Part shown: positions 24,101-36,100 of the stretch, one piece after another | Numbering within the stretch: the first letter of the stretch is position 1 | Layout of the letters: each line of letters begins with the position of its first letter | DNA from: Notospermus geniculatus | Taxonomy: Eukaryota; Nemertea; Pilidiophora; Heteronemertea; Lineidae | Assembly (NCBI GenBank): GCA_002633025.1 | Contig: NMRB01000245.1 | Location: forward strand, 387,337 to 451,336 | Length of the DNA stretch: 64,000 nucleotides | Reading direction: 5' to 3' | Translations under genes and position numbers: made by a program | The notes under the pieces: model-generated | The model's database searches: none | The model's input: only the letters and a program-made list of their open reading frames with translations | What the model was told of the DNA's origin: nothing

Positions 24101-27100
24101 TAATGAATATTGAAGTCATAATCCTAGTCGTTACGACTTGAGACATGACCATGACGACTTTGATATTTGCGATTTATGTGCAGTTCAGATTACGAGTCAA
24201 AATTATTCTGCCACAAAGTTGTGGCATTTTACGATTTGCAAATGTCTATCAAATCGTTTTTATCGAGGATGTCTACAGCGGACTGCAATTCATTCTCGTA
24301 GTTGAAGTCGGAAAGCTGCACATCCTCTCTAATGATGGTGATGACACCTGCAAACATTTTCATTTTCATTGTGGCAGCAGTATAGAGGACAATGCAATCA
24401 CATCGTCAACGAACCATGGGGTTATGTGTTGATACAAAGCAGACGTTATGTTTCAACTGATCACACGACTCAATAAGCTTTGGATTCCATCCAGAATCCT
24501 TCATTACCTACCTGATCGGTACATTCTTGTCGTTATCCGCAACATACCACTTCGCTGTAAGTACAGAATTGGCTGCAGTGTAGTCCGCCTTCTTCGGTTC
24601 ACCCGATAGAGAACTAGTCACAATACGACCTACATCCACAACTTTTAACTTGGGAAACGTAGAAGTGGGCAATTTTAAACAACTCAGTTGGGTTGGACAC
24701 ATCGCATTTCCCTTCGCACAAGTACAGTGTCCGAGACAGGTATCCGCTTGATCGCATCTGCGCACAAGATACAACGTTCCCCCATCTATCAGACGAAACT
24801 TCTTGTTGAGAGGGTAGCTTATAAGGCCAGCCTATAAAAACAATAAATTACATCTAAATTCGATCGAATGAACCTTTTTTACAGGATAGGGTGATCATGT
24901 GCAAAACATTAGCCTTCATGCCGAGCTGAGCTGAATTAACTGTCGAAAAAATAATCAGTACAACATTGCAGTTTAACTTGAAAATGAAATTGCAGAGGCG
25001 ATTCAAAGTCAACTTACTGAATTTTCTGCTCTGATCTGTATATATATTTCCATGTTTGCCGACAGTGCTTTCGACATTGTGATCCGCCCGAGCTGGAGGT
25101 ACCCCTCAGATGTTTCTAAAACACCTTGGATTTTCTTGTCGGGGGACTTGTGCGGGAATTCCTTCCGCTGCAAATTCATTAACACATGAAGATGACCACA
25201 TTGCAGTACTCGCTCAAAAGGCATGGAAATTATGCGAGACGATGACACATTGAAAGCGACTGGTAAACCAAAGCTTCACAATCGAAGATCTCGGTTGCAC
25301 CACTATTTGAATAAAGGCTATGAGCACTGTACACTTACCCCGAGATCATCTGCTTCAAATGTAGTTCCCACAGAAATATGGTATTTACTGATACCAGAAT
25401 GCAGGTCAGCAAATCCTACCCATGCAAGGGTAAGGCTAGAGCTAATCCATGCCATTATGGGTCGTTCTCCGTTTGGCTCACGAGGCAAGTTGGCTGCAGA
25501 GGTGGTATTAATTGCAAATGTACCTGAAATGATGAGTGTGACAATTTCATAAAATCTGTTGCTTCGTTTACTGACAAATGAAGGAGATTAGTGAGCAATC
25601 ATGGTGAATTCTGAGGAGGAACTGACCTATGATTGATTTCAGAACCTACCTATTGTCGGTGGGGAGGTGTCAACCAAATAGCCTTTGCTTCTACTCAAAG
25701 CACAGAGCTTGGCAGCATTACATGACTTCACAATTGCGTAGTAATGACTACCATCCTGAAGTTTCAGCTTGGTGAAAGAATATAAATTGGAAACCGCGTG
25801 ACCTTCAATCTGCAAAGAGGAAGCAAAAAGAGGTGCAACTCAAATCTCCCAGTGGGACATCCTCCCAGAGCAGGCGTTTTTACCTTGCTCCTCTTATCCA
25901 CTCGCGTACAAACTATGTGTGAAGTCATTTGAAAGCTGGCGGTATAGGGAAACTGTTGCCGATAACACCAGTATCAGCAACTTGTTACCAGTTTTCTGAT
26001 AATACCAGAAATGTGTTTCTGTGTTACAATTATTTGTAGGCCCAGGCTGATATCAAATGCTCTATGTTCAGGAAGTTTCAATTATTAAAATGTGGATGTA
26101 AACCTCCAGGTAACACACCCTAACAGTAGAAGTTGATGGTATCCTCTGCATTTGATCAGTGGTGAGAGATATGAAGGTTTCTTCAATATAGGAATCCGTT
26201 TCCGTCGCTTCCCATTTCACCGTGATGAAGTTCCTGACAATGCGAGTCCCATCGGTAATCACCCCAACAGAATCGTCCATTTGCGGTGCCTTTTTAAAAA
26301 CCGGTGGTGTAGAGTCTATCATGAAACCATTTGATGTTGCTTGAGTATGAAGTCCTAGAAATGGAAGAAAATGTCTTTGTAATTGACGATTTAATAATCT
26401 GTCTCAGGTTTCAGGAGGTCCACGAACACACAGTTCTGCAGTTTGTTGAGTCATAATAATTGATGAAATGCCCGGGAACGAAGAAGCTTAACCAGTACTC
26501 CTATTCATCTTATCAGGCAAGAACACAAAAATACTGGGCTGAGGGTGAGCTCGGCAATGTTTTTTGGAGAAGAACTTTATCCTTCGTATATTTACTAACC
26601 AGCATGATTTGTGGCACGAACAGTGATGTATATTTTCTTGGCCACTGGTAACAGGGTATTCCCAGGAAGCGTCACCCTGTACGCCATCTCATTCTGATGC
26701 AAAACTGTGGGATTGAAAATCTCAGAACCTCCTTTTGTTGTCCCAGCCCACCAGGAATAGTGTAGAATGCCAGATTGTGGGTCAGAGAAGCCCCACCACT
26801 TCGCTGCGACAAATTTTCTGCAGGGAAGAAGGGGGGATATTGTCAGAATACGAGAAAATGAAAAATCCAGGCCGGTCATTAGAAATGCGTGTCTGCTGGA
26901 CCAAAGTGCATCATCAAATGCCCTCATAAGCGAGAGTAGATTTACCTAGATGCCTGATAATTAATATCCTCTGGTTCCACTCCGTCAGAGACTATGCCCG
27001 CAACTGGCGGGGTGACGTCAACGACGATACCATCAGATGAGGCAGACGAACACATGTCAGCTGCATTACACGCAGTTACGGTGACGTAATACGTTAAGCC

Positions 27101-30100
27101 TGGATGTAACTTCAAGTGGCTGGCATCAGCATCTGAAAACAGGCCATATATAAGCGATGGGTCAGGGAGTATAGGCCTACCTGCAGATGCACGGAAATGG
27201 TAATACTACTGCAGAGAGTTGTCAGATGCATTCTGAACTACCCATCCCGAGTTTATCAGGGGTTCTTGGTGTGTGCAGCGACAAAGGGGCGAGCACATTG
27301 GTAGGCCTTCTACCAGTTATTTATTCATTGCAGTGCCCATCTTTGCACACTGAAATCACAGTGCAATATAACTTCTTGCCGTCGTCTCCATTGCCTTACC
27401 TTTTGAAAAACCAACATAATGGCTCTCAAAAACATCTTCACATCCTGGACAGGAGCCCACAGACCAGCTATAGGACACGACACCAGAGTGAGGGTCCTCA
27501 AATTCATCCCAGAATGCCCAGATGTGATCTGGATCAGTCTGGTAGTCCTGATCCTTTCTGGCATGTGTCGCATCCTCTTTTCTACCGTCGTATACCTGTC
27601 CAACGACAGGAGGGGACGCATCCACAACTGTGGCCCAGGAATAGACAAGGGTGGATAAGCCAGCACCATTAAAGGCCTGAAGGCAAAGAATGATCCATGT
27701 GAGGGGATATTCAGTTGTGGTGAGACGCGTGGTAATTTTACATACATGCTTTGGACTGGTTATACTGATTTTTTCGTTTTTTCTGTGCGATTCCCATTGT
27801 TCGGAACACACTGGGAAACAGACGCGCTGTTTCTCTGTGTCGCGCATTGTCAAGTCGCCGCTTATTCCGTCAATCTATTGTCACACTGGCACACGGGCCT
27901 CACTGAAAAACGTTACACCGGTACAACATGGTGTTCAAGAGTCCCCTCAGTGACTGCAAGCGTACCTTAACCGAGACATAGTAGGTATGGCCCTCTTGAA
28001 GCTTAAGGTCAATATTTTCTGATGTCTCGCCAAATTCTTGTGTTGTTACTGTGTACGGCATGATATCGGCGTAACCATCCTTGGAGCCAACTGCCCACTC
28101 GTAGCCCTTCACACCACTTTCATCGTCAATGAAGATATCAGCCCAACTGAAATTTTCGGTTAGATATAGCCAACAGTGTACAACATAACGGAACCAACAA
28201 AGTTTTGATGTAGGATCACTTAGGAGAGGACATTCATTAACCAAATACTTAATGAAATGGTCCATGGACCATGTGCTCACTGGGTTGGACATAATAGTCT
28301 AATGACAGAGGGAGGTACATATCAGTTATGAGCAATCTGGGTCAAGTCATTCCCAGAAAAGACTTCGATGATTTTGGGGTTATGCCACCTGGCGGCCATA
28401 TTAGATGTCCGATCAGGCTGCAACTTCACATGTACATAAAGGTCATCTGCAGGGGACCACATAGCACATTGGAGCGCTTTAGGTCAAGTCGTTCCTGAGT
28501 TACAGCACTTTGATGATTTTCGAGTTACGCCACCTGGCAGCCATATTGGATGTCCGATCGGGCCGAAACTTCACATGGACATAAAGGTCATCTGCAGGGG
28601 GCCACATAGCAAATTGGAGCGCTTTGGGTTAAGGCGTTCCTGAGTTACAGCACTTTGATGATTTTTGGGTTACGCCACCTGGTGGCCATGTTTGAAGTCA
28701 AATCAGGCCGAAATTTGACATGCATGTAAAGGTCATCTAGATGGAGGTAAATATCAAATTTGAGCACTCTGCGTCAAGCCGTTCCTGAGTAATAGCACTT
28801 ACTTGATTTTCAGGTTACGCCACCTGGCGGCCATATTGGATGTCGAATCGGGCCGAAACTTGGTATTTTTTAAGGTACCCCTCCAATGCATGTTTATGCA
28901 AGATATGAAGTTGCTCGGTGAAATAATGACAAACTGTGGCAGGTTCGTCACTTTTGTCGAACTTTGACCTCTGTGACCTTGAAAAGTAGGTCAAATCAAA
29001 AACCCGTTATATATGTTATGTATCCTTATTAGCTACACCTATGATAAAAATTTGAAGATGATCTAGTCATTAGTTCAGGAGTTATTGTACTTTTTGTGTT
29101 TTTGGTTTCCGCCACCTGGTGGCCAAACTGAGAGTCGAATCGGACCGAAACTTGGTGTCGTGGGTCATCTGACCTAGGGGTATATATGTACCAAGTTTCA
29201 GATCAATAGCTCCAGCGGTTACGAAACGTGCCCTGCTAACGGACAACGACGACGACGGACGACGACGACGACGGACGACGACGGACGACGGACGCTGCAC
29301 CATCGTAATAGCTCACCCCAGTGAGCTAAAAAGCAATTGCAGTTCTCTGGGCACACTGCAGGACGTTTTAATCTCATCAATAGAGCAGACTGGGTAACCC
29401 AAAATGAAATTAACATACCATATACCAAACCGTTTCATGTAGTTGTGGAACAGGTATGGTAATGTTGCCACAATGGCATTTCTACCATGAAGTGAGTGTT
29501 TTTAGCTAATGGCATGATGTGTAAAGGAAGCATGCTCCATGTAATCCCTACCTTGCCTTTACAGCCTTGGTGGAAGTAAGATAATCGCTTCCAAGTTTAA
29601 TGGCAGAGGTTGTAGTCGCTGGTGGAGATATGTCAATAATAACGGGTTTGGCCGTTTGCTGTGCTGTGAGGCCAACAAAATCGGTAGCTGAAAACGACAA
29701 GGAGTGTGTTTACTGAAGATCATAATAATTCAGAAGAAATCGTCTTTCCAGAATGAATGATGCATCGTGGGTACTGTCCGTTTTCTTTGGCAACCAATTT
29801 AAAAGAATGCTCACTATCATTACAGTATACAGCCATACCTACCTCTGACGGTTGCATAGTATGCATGTCCTTCCTGCAGTGTTAATTCATGCACTCTGAC
29901 GTGATTTGTTAAACCGACATTCGTGAATCCTACTATATCAGTCTCTCCAAAGTGGCTCCCTATAACAAATTGAATGGACATTAGGGCCTGTCGACGAAAC
30001 CACGGAGAGGTGGAGAGATCGAGCCATACAACAAAGACTGCTGGTCAGCAGCCGGTTTCATGAGCAAGACCAAAGTTTCAATTCCAGAAAGGAGTTATCT

Positions 30101-33100
30101 TTAGAATTTTGAGAAGGAATGGAAAAGACTGACACTAAAAATGTTGTTTTGACTGCTGTGAATCATGCAAAAAACACTACTTGAAATGAAGGAACTGCAC
30201 ACGTGTTCTCTTGCTCACCTATAGCGTACTCGTAATAGAGAATGCCATTGTGGTGTGGATTGCGATCGTTTTCATCGACATCTGTGAATTGTTCCCAGTT
30301 GATGTATAATTCCGTCTGGGTTGTCTAAAAGAGTTAAGGGTAGATGTAGAACAGCAAGTAAAGTCGTCTCCGATATTTTCAAATTTGACCCCAACCGTGG
30401 TCTTCCTGAGGCACTTTTCTTGTAGAAATGGGATCTCCACTAGAAAATGCCTGAGGAAGACCCCGGTTGGGCCGAAAATATCCGAATATCGGCGACTAAT
30501 GTCATTTTGTGTGTCGTTTTTGGTGCTCTGTTGTTGAGGTGGAACACATAGAAATTGTACTTTGACTACAGAACCAAATGTTGCAGACTATATCCGCAGT
30601 CTCCTACAGTCATAAGGCAGCCATTGCTTTATGTCCTACTCACCACATAATCAATGGTCCTGTCAAAACCAATCCAGACATTTCCAATCGTCGGTGGAGT
30701 GATATCAACCTTAATACCATCACTGCACGCGTCAATTGCTGGAAGGGTTTCTGACCAAGCTTCATGCTTCAAGATAACCTTTGGAGCGGACACACAGAAA
30801 AAATACCGCTTTCCCTGCCCAAGAACGCCTGCGTCGAACTTCACATTGGCATATTGTTCATCTGGAAACGTGGAGAATGGAACAATGACTAGGGTGCACC
30901 TCATGAAAATGTTGAGGTTCCATGTTGTGGCTCTCTTAGCCCAGAAAGATTTGACGTTTCTTCCAATTTAAATTGTCGGAGCTCTGATCTAATGCCTGGC
31001 TTTCACTATCGCTACGAATGTCCCGAATCACCCCGAATCTGAAGTTGTCGAAATTCGGGGCTAATCGGCTTGAAAAATATGCCGAATGTCAATTATGAGT
31101 TATGAAACAAGTACGAATTAAAAGAATCGTGTAAGAATTGTACGAATAAGGTACGACTCACTCACGAATACTCGTGTCCGATTCGTACTTGATTCGTAAA
31201 TACATCGCGGGGCATTCGTGCCTGTTTTCGGCATGGGTCCATTATGGCCCGCTTTCACTGACGCCACGAATGTCCCGAATCAGAAATTTCTCCGGTTCGT
31301 AGATAATTCTCAAACGTTTCTTGCAGTTCTTAAATGATTCTTGGTTGATTTGTAAACATTCGTACAGTTCGTGTGAGTTCGTCCAGCTGCCACGAAAGTT
31401 TTTGTTTGTCAAAAACTTTCGTGGGACGGTCACGAATCGACCACGATCTATATGAATTTCAAATTCGTATAGATCGTGAACACTTCGTAACCCTTTCTTA
31501 TCGACCGTAACAGCCTCGTAGTGGATTCTTTTGCATTCTGGACTATTCTTGGTCATTCGTGTCTCCCTCAAATTTGTGGACCCACGCCGAAAACATCCCG
31601 GAACAGGCACGGACGTCCCGAGAATCAAGTACAAATCTGTCACGAATATTCGTGAGTGAGTCGTACCTTGTTCGTACAATTCTTGCATGATTCTTTGAAT
31701 TTGTACTTTGTAGTTGAATTTCTGTCGTGAAATTCGTGAACGCTCCCACGAAAGTTTTTGACACACAAAAACCCATGCGAACAGTACGAATGTTCAGGAA
31801 TCAACCAAGAATCATTTAAGAACTGCAAGAAACGTTTGAGAATTATCTACGAACCAGACAAATTTCAGATTCGGGGCGATTCGGGACATTCGTAGCGTCA
31901 GTGAAAGCCAGGCATAAATGCCATTATACATGATTGATTCAACATAGTCGTACTCGTTTTTCTACATGGTGCATGTCAGGAACTGTTATGCCACAAGTAT
32001 AACTGATGCAAGGTGCACGTAGTATGATGGGATGAGGACACTGCTCGGTACCTGTCTTTCCACAGTGAATGGCTGATGGGTGGCTACATGGATCTTTTAT
32101 TGTCATACTCTCGACTTGATGGTACGAGTGTGCCTCCACAGCGCGGGCCGTATCTTCACGAATGACAGCATATGTAAAATTAGCATGCTTGAGTTTCGGC
32201 CATACAGCGGAAAGGATGTTGGAATATCTGGTGTAGTCATGATCCTTTCCAGTATAAGGAGAGTTTTGCTTGTGTTCAATTGGAAGCCCTGTGTTTGGAA
32301 CGAGTTTCCCATCTGCAATAGAGAAAGGCAGACTGTAAATCTTTGTGAAAGAGCAAAGTATTCACCACTGTTTAAAAGCATCACCCACCCTCCATTCTAA
32401 TTTGGTACAACTCAATGAGATAACAAGTACGGCAACTGCTTTTTTCATCAACACTACATGAGAACTGTGACAAGCGCCCACTCATGTCTTCATTCGCAGC
32501 GGTACAGTTGGTCAATCCATGGAGGTATAATAAGTTTTTAACTCCATCCATGGTCAGTCCTAGGGTAAACTGCCACAGTGCTTCCGTTTCTCAGCGTTTC
32601 CGATCATGGTATCCGATACACTGTGTTACAACATGAAAGTCGTGATCTGTTTGGGTTTTTTTTGCTATGGAAAAACTGGGATTTGGGGAATTAAACAAAT
32701 ACAAAAATGTTACGAACTTACATTTGTCCTTCATTGGTTGCCCAACAGCATCATAAACTAGATTCGCATCCTTTTCTACACAGCTACGGAGGATATCTGT
32801 CACAATTGTGGTAGACAGGCCAGCTTTTGTAAAGGCACGAATTAGAAGCTGTGGACAGGTCTTTGGATGTGGTTCCGTGTTCAGCTTGATTACCAAGCGA
32901 TACTGAAATGATGATTACGAGTACGGAAACAGCTGTCAGACTACTGGGAGTATAACTGCTGTTACAGTCTACTAGGAGAAGGATNGGTGTTTTTGGTATG
33001 ATGTGTAAAGGAAGCATGCTCCATCCCTACCTTGCCTTGACAGCCTTGGTGGAAGTAAGATAATCGCTTCCAAGTTTAATGGCAGAGGTTGTGGTCGCTG

Positions 33101-36100
33101 GTGGGGATATGTCAATGATAACGGGTTTGGCCGTTTGCTGTGCTGTGAGGCCAACAAAATCCGTAGCTGAAAACGACAAGGAGTGTGTAAAAGCCCGTGT
33201 CACACTGTCCCGAAATTAGACACCCGATGGCCACACGAATATGGAATTTTGACTTTCGCGTGAAGATGGCCCCAAAGTCTTCCAGAATCTTGCAAATTTT
33301 CGACCCCAACCGGGGTCTTCTTCAGGCTGGCATTTATCAGTAAGATTTCCAAAAGTTTCCATAATTCGTATGGCCATCGGGTGTCAACTTCGGGACAGTG
33401 TGACACGGGCTTTACTGAAGATCATAATAATTCAGAAGAAATCGTCTTACCCGAATGAATGATGCATCTTGTGGGTACTGTCCGTTTTCTTTGGCAACCA
33501 ATTTAAAAGAATGCTCACTATCATTACAGTATACAGCCATACCTACCTCTGACGGTTGCATAGTACGCATGTCCTTCCTGCAGTGTTAATTCATGCACTC
33601 TCACGTGATTTGTTAAACCGACATTCGTGAATCCTACTATATCAGTCTCTCCAAAGTGGCTCCCTATAACAAATTGAATGGACATTAGGGCCTGTCGACG
33701 AAACCACGGAGAGGTGGACAGATCGAGCCATACAACAAAGACTGCTGGTGAGCAGCGGTTTCATGAGCAAGACCAAAGTTTCAATTCCAGAAAGGAGTTA
33801 TCTTTAGAATTTTGAGAAGGAATGGAAAAGACTGACACTAAAAATGTTGTTTTGACTGCTGTGAATCATGCAAAAAACACTACTTGAAATGAAGGAACTG
33901 CACACGTGAATCTTCTCTTGCTCACCTATAGCGTACTCGTAATAGAGAATGCCATTGTGGTGTGGATTGCGATCGTTTTCATCGACATCTGTGAATTGTT
34001 CCCAGTTGATGTATAATTCCGTCTGGGTTGTCTAAAAGAGTTAAAGGTAGATGTAGAACAGCAAGTAAAGTCGTCTCCGATATTTTCAAATTTGACCCCA
34101 ACCGTGGTCTTCCTCAGGCACTTTTCTTGTAGAAAGTGGGATCTCCACTGAGAAAAGGCCTGAGGAAGACCCCGGTTGGGCCGAAAATATCCGAATATCG
34201 GCGACTAATGTCATTTTGTGTGTCGTTTTTGGTGCTCTGTTGTTGAGGTGGAACACATAGAAATTGTACTTTGACTACAGAACCAAATGTTGCAGACTAT
34301 ATCCGCAGTCTCCTACAGTCATAAGGCAGCCATTGCTTTATGTCCTACTCACCACATAATCAATGGTCCTGTCAAAACCAATCCAGACATTTCCAATCGT
34401 CGGTGGAGTGATATCAACCTTAATACCATCACTGCACGCGTCAATTGCTGGAAGGGTTTCTGACCAAGCTTCATGCTTCAAGATAACCTTTGGAGCGGAC
34501 ACACAGAAAAAATACCGCTTTCCCTGCCCAAGAACGCCTGCGTCGAACTTCACATTGGCATATTGTTCATCTGGAAACGTGGAGAATGGAACAATGACTA
34601 GGGTGCACCTCCTCATGAAAATTTTGAGGTTGCATGTTGTCACTATCTTAGCCCTGAAAGATTTGACGTTTCTCCCCATTTAAATTGTTGGAGCTCTGGT
34701 GTAAATGCCATTATAATTAGCTTCGACATAGTTGTGCTCGTTTTTCGACATGGTGCATGTCAGGAACTGTTATGCCATAAGTATAACTGATGCAAGGTGC
34801 AAATACTCCCTAGTATAGGATGAGGGCACTGTCCTTTACCTGTCTTTCCACAGTGAATGGCTGATGGGTGGCTACATGGATCTTTTATCGTCATACTCTC
34901 GACTTGATGGTACGAGTGTGCCTCCACAGCGCGGGCCGTATCTTCACGAATGACAGCATATGTAAAATTAGCATGCTTGAGTTTCGGCCATACAGCGGAA
35001 AGGATGTTGGAATATCTGGTGTAGTCATGATCCTTTCCAGTATAAGGAGAGTTTTGCTTGTGTTCAATTGGAAGCCCTGTGTTTGGAACGAGTTTCCCAT
35101 CTGCAATAGAGAAAGGTAGACTGTAAATCTTTGTGAAAGAGCAAAGTATTCACCATTGTTTAAAAGCATCACCCACCCTCCATTCTAATTTGGTACAACT
35201 CAATGAGATAACAAGTACGGCAACTGCTTTTTTCATCAACACTACATGAGAACTGTGACAAGCGCCCACTCATGTCTTCATTCGCAGCGGTACAGTTGGT
35301 CAATCCATGGAGGTATAATAAGTTTTTAACTCCATCCATGGTCAGTCCTAGGGTAAACTGCCACAGTGCTTCCGTTTCTCAGCGTTTCCGATCATGGTAT
35401 CCGATACACTGTGTTACAACATGAAAGTCGTGATCTGTTTGGGTTTTTTTTGCTATGGAAAAACTGGGATTTGGGGAATTAAACAAATACAAAAATGTTA
35501 CGAACTTACATTTGTCCTTCATTGGTTGCCCAACAGCATCATAAACTAGATTCGCATCCTTTTCTACACAGCTACGGAGGATATCTGTCACAATTGTGGT
35601 AGACAGGCCAGCTTTTGTAAAGGCACGAATTAGAAGCTGTGGACAGGTCTTTGGATGTGGTTCCGTGTTCAGCTTGATTACCAAGCGATACTGAAATGAT
35701 GATTACGAGTACGGAAATAGCTGTCAGACTACTGGGAGTATAACTGCTGTTACAGTCTACTAGGAGAAGGATACAGACTACTGGGAGAAGGAACTTGGTA
35801 AGCAAGTATTGAGTAGTAAGTAAAGAATGTGTAGATGTACTTATTCTTCAGCCATGCATTTGATTCATACATCACCCATACATCACCTTTGAGAAAACTT
35901 ACCTGTGATGGCGACAACTCCGTGAGTTGAGCAACTGTCCACCCTGTAGTCATCAAACCAGACCCACGGTCGTAGCTAATTGCCCATTCATATTTCGTCA
36001 CCAAAGATCGGGCAAAATCGATGTAATCATCAGGAACATCAATGTCTTCAAACTTATCAAAAGTCGCATGCATCTAAAAAGGCAGTAAAACAATTCCTGA

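Noticed and set aside
29082-29428. Arg/Val-rich frames over the ACGACGG run
   Set aside because: Translation of a simple repeat, not a gene.
31242-31828. Long minus-strand open frames (up to 174 codons) inside the Harbinger-like element
   Set aside because: They follow the repetitive ACGAATC/GATTCGT composition of the element, recur in copy A at 18,543-19,171, and show no transposase motifs.
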